Assembly (NCBI GenBank): GCA_029817715.1
Contig: JARUPY010000079.1
Coordinates: forward strand, 930,001 to 994,000
Direction of reading: 5' to 3'
Length of the DNA: 64,000 nt
Origin: Melastoma dodecandrum
Taxonomy: Eukaryota; Streptophyta; Magnoliopsida; Myrtales; Melastomataceae
Below are positions 10,581-22,621 of this stretch, piece after piece. Below the pieces are notes generated by a model. That model saw only the letters and a program-made list of their open reading frames with translations, was not told the origin of the DNA and searched no databases. The stretch's first letter is position 1; every line of letters begins with the position of its first letter. Position numbers and translations under genes: made by a program.

Positions 10581-12556
10581 GCTAGAGAAATTGAAGGAAC
10601 CAGGCGCTGAAACGTTGTAGTGATAACTTGAATTCTAAGCCCAAATAGACAAGACAATTTTGAGTCTCACGAAAATTCACCCCATATGATATTTAATATG
10701 GGGAAACATCTTTATGTTGTATTGAATTAAAATTCTTTTTTATGCTTCTTGTTGAGAAAAAAAAATGTAGTTGTCAATCTCTATATTACATATGATGTTG
10801 GATTTGGCATTGAAATATTGACAAGAGCAGGATTTAGCGTTGAAACACCATGATTCACCAAAAGATATCTTTTATTTCCAATAACCTAAAGTAAATGCAA
10901 GCTCATGCCGAACAGCCACCGACACCAGTGGTTGTGGTCTCTGAGCTTTGGAAACTTTGAGGACTTGTCCAATCTGGAAGAACGAGATCAAAACATGGGT
11001 AACAAGGTTACAAGATGAAAGGAATGAGCTACATTGATTTATACGAGAATATCAATGCACTTATCGTAATTTCACAAAGTATCATTACAAAATAACTCCA
11101 TGCCACTGTCTACTGGACCGTGGCATTCAATGTTGTAGTTATGTAGCATCAAGGGACATAGATGATGACTGACAAAAAACACAGGAATTCAAACTATGTT
11201 TGGACAGCACAAACAATTAAGTTTACAACCATTTTATTTGCTCCTTTAATGGTGTCGTCATAAAATCTCTAGTTGTGTCGAATCAATTTCATATATGAAA
11301 ACATCTTCAACTTGTATTGAAATAGCCTAAAGCTTATCTTGGAAGTTTTTGGTAGTAGTGTCCTTCACATAAATTTCGCCATCAATTTGTGGTATATACA
11401 CTTCGAGTTGTATTTTGGTCATCCATGACTGAGGAATGTAAGATTTGGTGGTGAATTACAATGATTGCAAATTATCTGAAAAGATCACCCTAGCGATCCC
11501 TTTGCTCATTCATCGCAACATGATTTTATTGCACCTTCACAGCATCATAAGGCTACGAACTTCATAATATCCCAACGGCGGCAAGTATGACATTAACTAC
11601 ATTTCGTCAATTAATATGATGTGATGATGCTTAGATCATGTCCATGATATCACTCCTGGGACCCCTATTGCGAAAACATTTTATATCAAGATAAAATTTG
11701 GGAGAAGGCTAACGTCAAGCGTTTCAGGCTATATAAAGATATACGCTGCAGCAGTTCAAAGCATCCAATCCTCAAAGCACTTAATGGAGAATGGGCACCT
11801 TGGGGAGTCTTGGCGAGTCTTGGTGGTGGTGTCCTTCACCTACATCGCGCCTCTTGGCGAGTCCCATGGGTACAACTTACAGGTATCTTTCCAAAGCCCT
11901 TGCACATTTGCAAATGATGTCCTTCTCAATTTTGAGATATGGTTTGGCACTCACGAATTGGGGGACGCACCGGCATACTTGGTGATCTATGTCGTACGTA
12001 TGCCAATAAACTTTCCACTTGAACATCCTCATGTACGATGGGTCTGCGAGCTTCGATCCGCCATCCTTGAAAACTTGTAAGCAAATGTAAATTCCGCGAG
12101 CTTATCCGGAAAGTGTACCTCGAAATTCCGATAAACCAAACGTAAATTCCAAACAAACGTGAGCCTCACGTGTGACTCCTACAGAGTTATTCATACGCTC
12201 GTAATTACGAACTTCTCGACGATCCATTAGGTGCTACTCACTCGGAACGACCGATAAAATCCCGGAAGCAAAACCAAAAATACTCCCTTAGCACTGTAGA
12301 GTTTTTTTCCTCTAGTCCCGAAGAACCTCATAAACAGCCTATCATCTTTTCATATATTTCCTTCTATTTCAATTTGCTAAATGATTATCAGGAATTTAAT
12401 GGGATTACAACAATTTAATTGTCAGATAAACTAATGAATATATATATATATTAAATGTGAATATGAAAATCAAATAAATAACCTCCAACCTTTTTTTTAA
12501 AAAAATAAAAAATGAATAAATCGCTTAAATATTAATAAATATTTCTAGAAAGGCAA
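10581..12556. other. No recognised gene
   Basis: Probably flank or interior of the FAR1-type element. A tggtggtggtgtccttcacctaca block near 11821 resembles tggtagtagtgtccttcacataaa near 11350, so there is local repetition. Open frames at 11784-12080 carry no recognisable domain. An AT dinucleotide tract lies near 12437. Confidence 0.4.
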
Positions 12557-13020
12557 CTCATATTTATAAGTTTACGTGAAATGTGAAAAAAAAAATGCTT
12601 TTTTTCTTCTTCCCTTCCTGATTGACAACGGTTGTGAAAAAAAATGATTGCAGCCACCATACATACTCGTTTCCCATTTGAAATTGTTGTGAGACCCTTG
12701 CTGGATAGGTGCTTGGCTATGTATTAATGTCTAGTATGGCCGTAGGTGTATTGGATGAGTTTTTTTCGTTCTCTTCTATAACGATACTAAATAGACTAAA
12801 TAGGTGTATTGGGACCCTACTTGCGGTTGTGTCTACAATGAATAACTCTTGGGAAGGGATGCTCGCGACCTGCAAAGTCCAGTGAGATTCCGACACACAA
12901 AAGAGTATGAATATCTGTCGTGACAAGTGAAATCCATATCAAATTGTGTCGCTAAAGAATGTCAACCTAATTGTACATTGTAAAGAAAAAGCAAACGCTC
13001 AAGGGCTTTCCCCTCGACCT
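12557..13020 (-). repeat. Repeat family R, inverted copy
   Basis: The reverse complement matches 6075-6400: tgtgtgtcggaatctcac, agacattaatacat and tatccagcaagggtc occur in the same order. A short block (cacgtaaacttataaatatg) that precedes the left copy at 6053 is found here on the opposite side of the repeat, which shows a local rearrangement. Confidence 0.6.
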
Positions 13021-13050
13021 GCAAAACCATATTGAACAATCCATATTAAC

Positions 13051-13395
13051 CGCAACTAGGGTCCCAAATTTCCAGGGAAGAGATACGCTTGCACAGGCGT
13101 GTGCAAAGTCTGCTTAGCATCGTTATAGAATAGAACGATAAAAACTCATCAAATACACCCTCAACCATACTAGACATTAATACACGGCGATCACACATAC
13201 TCGTTTCCCGTTTAAAACTGTTGCGGGACCCTTGTTGGATAGGTGTTTGGCCATGTATTAATGTCTAGAATGGCCTTTGGTGTATTTGATGAGTTTTTGT
13301 CGTTCTCTTCTATAACGATGCTAATCAGACTTTGCACACGCCTGCGCAAGTATTCTCTTCCCTGGAATTTTTGGACCCTACATGTGGCTGTGTCT
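13051..13395. repeat. Fold-back hairpin made from two R copies
   Basis: About 139 bases at 13051-13189 are inverted at 13250-13395 around a loop of roughly 60 bases. Shared blocks include cagggaagaga, aggcgtgtgcaaagtctg, agcatcgttatagaa, actcatcaaatacacc and agacattaatac. The right arm continues as an inverted R copy to about 13560 (tcaacctaattgtaccttgt). Confidence 0.65.
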
Positions 13396-13560
13396 ACAAT
13401 GAATATCTCTCGTGGCATGCAAAGTCTAGTGAGTTTTCGACACACAAACGAGTATGAATATATGTAGTGACAAGTGAAATCCATATCAAATTGTGTCGCA
13501 AAAGAATATCAACCTAATTGTACCTTGTAAAGAAAAGCAAACGCTCAAGTACTTTACCAT

Positions 13561-14783
13561 TTCCACATCTTCATTTTTGCCCAATTGATCCACAAACATG
13601 CGGTGGACATGTCCCCTATCTACAATGGAGATTGTCGTTATATTTTTCGTATTGTAATTTCGTGCTGCTAACGCCTGTAGTGTGGGTATTATAGATAAGG
13701 TTTCTATCTGCCAACAAATTAAATAAAAACTGAGGTTTATAATCGGAATATTTCAGGCATTAACAACCAACCAACTTGTCCAGTACTATGATTTCTTAAT
13801 TATAAAGTCCTTGTTACTATTCAACGTTATTGCGTAGAAGTCGATAATATGCAAATAAACCCAATCAATCTAAATATGAACTAAAATATAGCTATGAAGA
13901 GTTCCCGATGCCGAATTCTTACATCATTGTGAATCCACTGATTGGACCTTAGGGACATTATAACATTCCTTGATATGATAACAACATCAGTAAAACAAAG
14001 TATCTCATTGCATAATAGTGTGTATACCTTACCTTTTACACATAAATACAATCTAGAAAATTGATAATATAGAAGGGTAATTTATCAAACCTAAGCAGTA
14101 GTCCTTCAATAACTGAGAATATTCTAATCGGTCGGTGAGAAATAATCGATGTCCAAAACGGAAACATGTCTTGGCAACACTTTCTTAACTTCCTATTTAG
14201 AAACGACAACATAGTGCATAATTGTTTGGTGTAATATGAGAAACTGGAAGTTCTTACATAACTCATACTCTACTAGCTTATACTTAAGGTATGTCCACGA
14301 CGTTTCGCTTAGATCGTCGCATTTTACATTTACCCAAGGAGAGGTGGTCAGAGCATTCAGCCTCCTTTCGAAAGTGCATCGTGTCTGGATGTTCCTACCC
14401 CTTGTCCCCTGATTCGTCGATGAAATACTCTCCTAACCATGACCATAGAAGGAAAACATAATTTCATTTAACCCATACTTAGTACGGAAACCTTACTTTG
14501 GGAAGTCGTTGGTCTTGCGCAGCCGGTTGGTTGTTGTCTTCATGAGAATCTTGCATTTCTATGCAAGGGTGGCATGAAGGATATTCGATTCCTCTTGATG
14601 GTGAACGAGATGATCAACATGGGTAGATACAACATTATATATTGCCTGCAACTTCGTGCTGTTCAACAGGGGTGGCGACGCTGCATAAAATTGTACCACG
14701 TCGTCATCTCCTGATGATACAGTATCCCCATTAACTGCCTTTTGAAGAAGGTGACTCACTTTAGCATGTATATTGTGACTGGT
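13561..14783. other. No recognised gene
   Basis: AT-rich sequence. Minus-strand frames at 14036-14266 and 14559-14759 show no known domain. It could hold transposon remnants too decayed to name. Confidence 0.4.
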
Positions 14784-14858
14784 ATGAGAGCAATGTGTAG
14801 AGGTGTCATATGCGTGTGACTAATGAGAGCAATGTGTAGAGGTGTCATATGCGTGTGA
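14784..14858 (+). repeat. 39-bp tandem repeat, two copies
   Basis: A 36-base word beginning atgagagcaatgtgtagagg occurs at 14784-14819 and again, apparently identical, at 14823-14858. Confidence 0.8.
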
Positions 14859-14904
14859 ATAATGGTCATATGAGTCGTGTGGACCAAACATATGTGGAAA
14901 GAAT

Positions 14905-15180
14905 GTGAGTTATATTGTTTGGTTGCATATATACATTACATGTGAACTTAGCACTGGATGTATTAAGTGTGAGCCTTGTTGCTTGGGCCTTATGCATGAT
15001 TATGGGAACTAAGCACGGGCAGAAATAAGCGTGGAATTTGTTATTTGGACGTATATGCATGATGTGCGAACTAAACATGGGCTGCAATAAGTGTGAGCCT
15101 CATTACTTGGACAAAAGTCAACGATGTGTTAACCAAGCATGAGCTTAATTGAGCGTGAGCTCCGTTGCTTAAGTGTATGC
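14905..15180 (+). repeat. 62-bp tandem array, about 4.5 units
   Basis: Units start at 14905, 14967, 15029, 15091 and 15153, exactly 62 bases apart. Each has a g(t/c)gtgag start, a (g/t)ttg(c/t)tt(g/a) block about 10 bases in, a central (a/t)tgcatga-like word, an aact(a/t)a(g/a)ca block near base 41 and an ataa or ttga end. The units are clearly diverged from each other but keep equal length, so the array is old and has escaped indels. Confidence 0.7.
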
Positions 15181-16314
15181 GTAAGGATGCCCGGTCATGG
15201 CGAGAGGAGTCCCGTTGGAGGCTTTGACATGGTGTTGGAGGATAATTTTGAAATGGAAGAGTTTAGTGGGGCGTTCAATTTAGGATGAGTTTTCGCTACT
15301 AATGTGGGAATAAAAAGTAAAAGTGAAGTGTATTGCAATGAAGGCATTACAATACATTGCACCGTATTGCATATACTTGTGCTTGATGTAAGTCATTTGC
15401 GCGTGTTTGGCACATTGCATTTATTTGGGGTTGTTCTTTTGTACTTGTGTGTGGTTGTTGCGTAGATGAGGGTATTAAGTGAAATGAATTATGACTTAGG
15501 CTTAAGAATTGAATGCGGGTATGATATAATGTACGAAAAGACTCATTGAGTGCATTTTGCGGTACTTAAATCGAGAATGTCAAGGTACTTGCATTTTATT
15601 TTAAATAGAATCTTTGACATGTAATGTCGGGTATAGTCACGTGAAGGATTTTGCATGTCATATTTTGTTGGACTTGGACACATAGGATGTCACTACGATG
15701 TCATATACGGCTGTGCGATGTCACGCATGAAAGTTTTTGAGTTGTTGGGTCTATTTGCATGAAATTTTTTTCGAGAAGTATGAAGTGTCATATCCTGTGT
15801 TTAACAAACTTGAAAAATGATGTGGGTTCTTGGGTTTAGACGTGTGAGATGGTGTCAAGTCCAAGCGCTTGAAAACCATTTTCAGAGACTTAAAATCAAT
15901 ATGTTTTGGTCTCTAGGAACCGACCGAGGCATGTGTTTGCTAGTGTGGGAGGTATGTAAATATAGTTATTATTTTCGCTAACCGCGTTTGGGAAATATTT
16001 TTCTTTTAGGATCGAAAGTATAGTCTACACGGGAGTAGAGGAGTAGCAGGCATAGGAAGACGTGCACCATGTTTTTAAAGGCTGAATTTTTATACGGATT
16101 CTACATAAGACCCGTGGCCATGGTGTGTATTTGTGGGACCGGTTAATCTTTGTTAAATTCCATTATATTGTTTTAGTCTCGTTCTACCGTGGCGTGCCTA
16201 TAAAAGGTGCAGCGTCATAAGAGCAATTCCTAGCATGAGTTGCCACATTTGCTAAATGTAATTCGAAAATGCAAACTCTCGTAGAGTTTAATAACATTCA
16301 AACATTGTCGACTG
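15181..16314. other. No recognised gene
   Basis: Sequence leading into the MULE transposase relic. It may include that element's 5' end, but I found no matching inverted end downstream. Confidence 0.35.
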
Positions 16315-16760
16315 GTGGTCAGTATTGATGGCTCTTTCTTATATGGTAACTATAAACTTAAGTTTTTAATAATATGTGGTATGGATGGGATTAACCATAT
16401 TGTGTCGCATACTTTTTTTAATAGTGGATGCAGTAAATTACGTATCATGGAGTTGGATTCTCATATGCTTGAAAGAGTATCTTGTAAAAGATCATGCTTG
16501 CATTTGTTTGATATTGAATAGACATGTTGATATTCAATCGGTTGTCAAAGACGTTGATGTTAGTTGGACTCCACTATTTACTAATTAGAGGTTTTTTTTA
16601 TTAGATACGCTGCGAGCGATTACAACAGGAGGTTCAAGAATGTCAATGTCATATGCAAAAGGAGACTTATAATGGCAGCACGAAAGACTACTAAGTCAAA
16701 GTGAAACAAATGACAATGAACAAGTTGATCGAATCAACCCGAGGCATCATAATTCACCTC
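16315..16760 (+). pseudogene. MULE transposase core fragment
   Basis: Plus-strand text reads VSIDGSFLYGNYKLKFLI and CGMDGINHI, which is the start of the MULE DDE core including the first aspartate in the SIDG motif. After a frameshift near 16430 it continues as SWSWILICLKEYLVKD and CLILNRHVDIQSVV. The family normally has an aspartate before the Arg-His of that last motif; here it is Asn, so the second catalytic residue is lost. After a stop, RYAASDYNRRFKNV and RRLIMAARK near 16608-16690 continue the expected order. It is a broken relic, and its partner domain downstream is a plant mobile domain. Confidence 0.75.
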
Positions 16761-18619
16761 AGAAATAAATCAAGAGCAATTGTGTTTGAGTTAGAATGTA
16801 TTCAGTCGTTTCAGTGTTATGATTACTAATTTGAGCGAAAGTTACAATTCTGTCAATATAGGTGCAATGATAATGGATTCAGTTGTTTCAGTGTTATGAC
16901 TACTAATTTGAGCAAAAGTTACAATTCTGTCATATATATGCTAGAAATCTTCCAATTTCTGCTTTGGTTAGAAAGATTTAATACAATTATGTTACTTATT
17001 GATCAATAGACAAGATGATGCTAATGATGCCATAAGAATTAGAGAGAAATTTATCGTTCCTTGTGCAAATAGGAGATACAGAGCGATGAAAAAGGCCAAA
17101 CACTTTCGGGTTGTTCTAAAAGACCAATAGTTGGGCAACTTTGATGTAAAAGCCGAAAGAGAAATCGTAACAAGTTAGACATAGAAGCACGCATGTGCAC
17201 TTTGAAGAAATGACATATCTATCACATTCCTTACTCGCAGGTGTTAATATGTTTTGCACACATGCATATCAACATCACAGCTTACATGAGCAAATTCTAT
17301 TCCTGAGAGTGTCAGAAGGAAGTATATGCATCACGATATACTTCATTTGAATGCAAGAATTCCATTTACCTTAGGCCAACCCTAACCCTACTAAAGTTAG
17401 ACCCAAATGGCATTCGAGATCAACTTGTATAAACAATTGAGTGAATTTCAATGACAAAACATGAAATTGTGGTAAATGTAGGAAAGAAAAACATAATCGA
17501 CGTACTTCTCCTAACAAGTGAAGTACATATAAGTTGATAATTTATTTATTAGTTCAAATGATATATTTATTTTAAATTAAAAAATTCATTTACTTTTGCA
17601 GGGGTTGCATTCGGGAACGCTATTCATAAATGTTTTGAAAGGATACGGAACATTATTCGACTATTAGTATGAGATGAGGGCTATAGCTCAATATTTTAAC
17701 TTTCCATTTTAATTCAATTTATAATTAAATGCTTTATTTAGTAATTGACATTTTCTTCATGACAATGTTTCCAATTGTCATCATTAGCAAAAAGTGATGA
17801 AGAAGGTTGAGCGTGATCCACTTATGTATGTTTACTTCCATCAAACAAGTTTCTATGGAGCTGTTGTTGACTCCCTTTGGATGGCGTGAGTAACACGTTG
17901 GAAATATTTGCCTATGATCACGGGTTCTTGTGTATGTTTGTGTGGTCTGTGTGTGTGGTCGCTATTAAGAAAAAGTAAGGAAAACAAAGTGGCACCCACA
18001 AGTGGAAACACTTACGAGTGTCATTGAGGAAAGCCGAACGCACATGAGTAATGGAGGCCTGAGAATACTGAGTGTATTGTCAGCTACGTATGTGATTCTA
18101 GAGGCGGTTCTGGACAACTTTACAAAGCAAAAAATAAAACATTTATAATGTCTAAACGTAAGCTAATTATGGAAAGGAAATATTACACTATATAACCTTT
18201 CTATGTTTCGAAGTTTTCCGATCTTCTCCTTGCCAATTTGGACACCCCTCTTCCATATCTTCTACTCTTTGACCTTTCTTTACATAATTGAGTCTTGTAG
18301 TTTCCATGTCTTGATCTTTGAGTTTCCTTGTTTTGACGTCCTTCAACAAACTAGCGCTTCACCCAACAGTCTTCGCTCGGTGTGTTACTTCGCTTATATC
18401 ATCAAGCCGTAATCGATCGCAGTCCTTCACTCAGCGACCCTATCACCCATCAGCCTTCTCTCGATGTGCTTCTTGGATCACTTCGCTCGAGACCTCAGTC
18501 TATCCTAAGCCTCCTTGGACCTTTATTCCTGTTATATCCACAGGTCATTCAAATGACTTGTGGCCCAAAAATATTGTTGCCAAACAGTCGCAAAGCTGCC
18601 TTGTATTGTACTAGACTTG
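16761..18619. other. Interior of the MULE-type relic, no clear gene
   Basis: This lies between the transposase core and the plant mobile domain. It includes a direct repeat at 16800-16860 and 16877-16937 (period 77 bases; ttcagt-gtttcagtgttatga block). Short frames at 18203-18642 have no recognisable domain. Confidence 0.4.
16800..16937 (+). repeat. Two-copy direct repeat, period 77 bp
   Basis: Copies of about 61 bases at 16800-16860 and 16877-16937 share gtttcagtgttatga, tactaatttgagc and aaagttacaattctgtca with only a few mismatches. Confidence 0.75.
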
Positions 18620-20210
18620 GCGTTGATCATTGCATTGGTTGAGAGGTGGAGAACGAAGATGGATACATTCCATATGGTTCATGGTTAAATGACTATTACC
18701 TTGGAGGATGTGCATGTTTAGCTTGGACTTCTTGTGGTTGGTATGTCATTATTGTCGATTCATCCATTATATTGGAGGCTATGCGTCAGTTGCTTGTATT
18801 AGTGTATGGAAGAACTCTATGAAGCATGGACAGTGAATTTGATTTGGTTGGTAGAAAATTTTTATGTCATTCCTGAATGGATCACGAAGGTACAAAGACA
18901 TATGTATAAACATGCCTATATTTTGCAGCTTATAGGAAGCATGCTTTGCAGATTAGTCAGAATTTAATGCCGTGGCCTTTCCTTGTTACTCTTGAGAGGG
19001 TAGTAATGTATAGTTAGGGAAGTGTCTGTTAAGCTTAATTATATAAGAATTTTATACAATGCTGCACATCATAAGGTGTAACAGGAGTTGGGTGCGCTCA
19101 TCCTATTACAGATATGGATATGAGATAGATTCTCGTATAATTTGCCACTTATACACTGAACAGTGTATGTAAAGGATATACCTTAAGCCATCGCTGGGGA
19201 GTAGAGTTTGATATTCGCTTGGTACCTGCCCATGTTCTAGTTGTTTACAGAGAGGCTTTTGATAGACAAATCATTGACTAGATATTAATTGCAAAACTTG
19301 AAATCATCTCCATGATGACTTAGAATTGCAAGTGTGATATTGAAGTTTTGTACTTTCTGGTTGTTTGGCATACCACATTGAATATGTCATGGCTAGGGTT
19401 CCGCAATAATATTTGGCTGGTCGAGATTGCTAGTGTGTTCGAGTGCCACTTGTTTCTTTTTTCATTGTCGAGTGGCATTTCTCTGATAGGGTTATTCACC
19501 AATATGGAGATATGTAGCTCGTTCTTGGGCCTTGCGACACAAACAAGACCATATATTGCATTAACTCACGTGGCAAGTTCATGAACAATTGGGTAGAGAT
19601 ATATCGAGAGTATGTAGGGCTATAGAATGACCAAAAAATCATATTGTATCGCTGATGTGGAAAACTGAGTTGGAATACTCAAAATGGTATTTAAAGTATA
19701 TCAAGAAATACATTTCGCATACTGGTGAAATGTTGTGAAACATGGTAAGTCTTTATATGGTTTATTCTTATACTTTGAAATATACATATGCATTTGCATA
19801 TTCCCTTCCATGTAATAGATGAATAAGTTTGAGTATCACTACCAGAAAAAGGTAGCCACTCTTGCTGGAGAAGCCATGGACATATTGACGCAATGAGTGC
19901 CACTTCAACTGTTTGATCATCGCAAAATGCTTGAAAGATTAGACAACATAAGAGGAACACACATAATAAGATAACGATGATGAAGAATGTTATGAAAGAG
20001 GAAGATCACAAATTGATATTGTATAACGTGGATGAAGATGGTGAAGAGGGTCAAACAGAAATGGACTTTTATGAAGAGGAGGTTATGATCTTTCGGCTAA
20101 TGCAACTGACGGAGATACAATTAGGATATGACTACATCAATCCATATGCAAATCTACCATCAAGTTCGACTCATCAAACACTAGTCAAGGCTCCAAAAGT
20201 CTTCTAGTTC
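18620..20210 (+). pseudogene. Plant mobile domain (PMD, MAIN-like) relic
   Basis: Read on the plus strand with several stops and frameshifts, this contains PMD landmarks in order: ALVERWRTKMDTFHM then MTITLEDVHV and LGLLVVG at about 18632-18745; HAYILQLIG at 18911-18937; GALILLQIW then DRFSYNLP at about 19091-19145; and a tail resembling YLKYIKKYISHTGE near 19690. The final stretch (19977-20207) is an acidic tail. PMD is shared by the plant MAIN/MAIL nuclear proteins and by transposons, mainly MULEs and Ty3/gypsy elements. Its position 2 kb downstream of a MULE core on the same strand suggests a PMD-bearing MULE. Too many in-frame stops exist for a working host gene. Confidence 0.7.
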
Positions 20211-20289
20211 CCTAATCCAAACCCAGAAGAACCACTTTCAGAATTCACACCGCTCATGGTTGGGAGTTCATCGTAGCAGCAAGATCCAA

Positions 20290-21615
20290 AAGAGCAACCA
20301 TAGAGACATGTACGAAATGATTGATACTTTTTATTTTTAGTTGCCTTGTGTTCTCGAATCATGATCTTGACGTTTCTTCATGAGACTATTTTGGTATTGA
20401 CTATATTAAGTTGTTCGATGTTATGACCTTTGAGATTTAAGTTGTACGATGTTGGCATTTATGTTTATATATGAAGAATTAAATGGTAAGAACACATGAA
20501 TGGGGAACAATTTTAATTTTTCGTGGGTATTTCTCAAACAAATGTCATTGCGGGAAACAACATTATGTAATTATCGTCGTCATGGATCGCGTCTTTTTGA
20601 AGGTTTCGTGGTCATTGATCAAACACCAGAACATCTTATCCCTCAAGCTGTAAAATATCTCAAGTGTCCCAAAAGTGCTATCCATAACCGTGACTTTCCA
20701 AGGATGCCAATATCGTGGTCTGTACCAACGACTTTCATACATGTAACATAAAGTCATTTTTCTAAATCACATTTTATCATCCTAAGATCATTGTGGCGAT
20801 TTTGGAAACCGCATCTTCTTTGTATTTTTAACTGTGGTCTTGAACAAAAAGTTAGAGCTGGAATGTTTAGAAAATTGGAAAGTATAATTGTATTTAGTAA
20901 ATTTTATTGAAATCTAACCATATATCTAATAAAACTCGACTGAATCGTTAAAATCGAGATAATCGCACCACTTGGTGGGGAAGGGTTATAACCTAAACCC
21001 GGAAAAGGAGAATACTGCGAGCAAACCAATATTCTTTTCGTGTAGTTTGAGACTGATCAGGGTGTGAATTCGGTAATGCAAACATCTTTACAAATTGTCA
21101 TCATACATGGATTTTGTGAGATGCTCAATCGCGAAACCAGATTGCCCCAAAAGATGGGGATTTGGGGCTTCAACGCACTTGAGCTGGGAAGCAATGTGAC
21201 CTGTAGGGAGCATGGACTGTTCAGTAGTGCCTGTACAAGGAGGTATACTTGTATAGAGCGAGTGCCTGGTATTCGCTCTGGTCATGTGAACACTTTGAAT
21301 GGTAACTTATTTTACTTCCCTGATGTCTTTTATCCCATAGGTCCCTTGTTGGGAAGAGACCGACCGTATTGGTCTCACGAAGTCGATACGAGCAAGTCAT
21401 ACACTGGCTAGCCAATAGATATCCATTGGAAAACCTATTGCTCGTCACTCATGGTAAGTTAGGGCTCGTTCGTCTTTATTACCTTTGAGCATAGCTTGGA
21501 ATAGATGAATACACTCTCTAAAGGCAGGAGTTGATATAAGTTACCCCCGATCAGTAGGATGAGAGCCAAAATACATCATGCTATTCTTTAAGGAATCCTC
21601 CTCGTTCTTGTTGTA
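20290..21615. other. No recognised gene
   Basis: Frames at 20500-20751 and 21064-21411 are open but match nothing I know. This may be the 3' part of the PMD-bearing relic or unrelated intergenic DNA. Confidence 0.4.
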
Positions 21616-21620
21616 GTTAC

Positions 21621-22616
21621 TGTCACAGGGTAATTTTCGCTATCAAGTAAATTACCCTGTGGGCGTCGTGTCTCGCCCTCGAGCACGACCAGCCTATGCA
21701 CAACGGAAGCTCACAAGTGTTTTTAGGTGAAGGACACCCTGTGTATTTCACTAAGGATCTCCGAATACAAGTTACTCTCACAGGGGTATTTTCGCTATCA
21801 AGTAAAATAACCCTGTGGGCGTCGTAACTTACCCTCGAGCACGACCAGCCTCTCAAACACACACAACGGAAGCCTTTGTTTTGATGAAGACACCGAATTG
21901 TATTATCGTTCCCACGAATACATATAACCCAATCCTTCATGCCTACGTCGCTTCACAAGTCCTCCTATATATAGGGATCGTGGCTATTCACTAAGCGTTA
22001 CAACATTTCCTAAGGGTCGTGTCACTTAGAATGTAACCGCCCTCTAATGCCCTTTGGGGTCGCACCCTTTCTTAATCTATGCGCCCCTTCCCAAATGTCG
22101 TAGCTGTCCAAAGGTATCTCTCCCTTAAGACATGCCCTTTCCTAATAGTCGCCCCCTTCAAGGGGTGGACGTTGCCCTCTCAAAGAACACGTCCGTTCAT
22201 GGGCGCCCCTTCTCCAACGGATGCGCTCAAACACTCTTTTGGCCGCTCGTACCTTTACTACCAAGACCATCCACGAATAATCACTCTTTCGGTCTCTCGT
22301 ACCTTTGCGACCAAGGCTGTCCACGAACCAAACCACTCTAGGTCCGTATACGTTCGTGCTTCTTCACGAACAACGCTCATGGGACTACCCATGAGCCTCC
22401 CTCAAGCTTTTGCGCTTGAGTAATCTGGTCACGTTGCGCCTTGTGCCAGCTTCATCGTCCGAACACCGACTCGAACCACACTTGATCCGTCAAGTGTTAA
22501 CGAACGCACATACGCTCGTTGTTGTCTATGCGCACCGACCCATGGACACTGCCCAAGCAGCATTGCTTAAGCATCTGTAGACGACGGACACCGACCCTCG
22601 TCTTGTCCCCGTGACA
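21621..22616 (+). mobile_element. Solo LTR, 996 bp, TSD GTTAC
   Basis: It begins TGTCACAGGG and ends CCCCGTGACA (6-bp inverted ends TGTCAC/GTGACA) and is flanked by GTTAC at 21616-21620 and 22617-22621. A TATATATA word at 21966-21973 is a plausible LTR promoter. The first 155 bases are imperfectly repeated at about 21771-21925; both copies share cacagg and ttttcgctatcaagtaaa, ccctgtgggcgtcgt and ccctcgagcacgaccagcct. No internal domain is present, so this is a solo LTR. The 114-codon frame at 22079-22423 inside it is not a gene. Confidence 0.75.
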
Positions 22617-22621
22617 GTTAC

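Noticed and set aside
11784..12080. 98-codon plus-strand frame
   Set aside because: No recognisable motif and local repetition; not enough support.
14905..15180. CRISPR-like array
   Set aside because: The periodic units are contiguous diverged tandem repeats without identical repeats separated by unique spacers, and the genome is a plant.
18318..18642. Overlapping plus-strand frames just before the PMD relic
   Set aside because: The sequence does not match the usual PMD N-terminus and the frames overlap each other; kept as unassigned interior.
21064..21411. 115-codon plus-strand frame
   Set aside because: No recognisable family. An overlapping minus-strand frame of similar length shows there is no clear coding signal.
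22079..22423. 114-codon frame in a CT-rich region
   Set aside because: It is inside the GTTAC-flanked solo LTR and reflects its composition.
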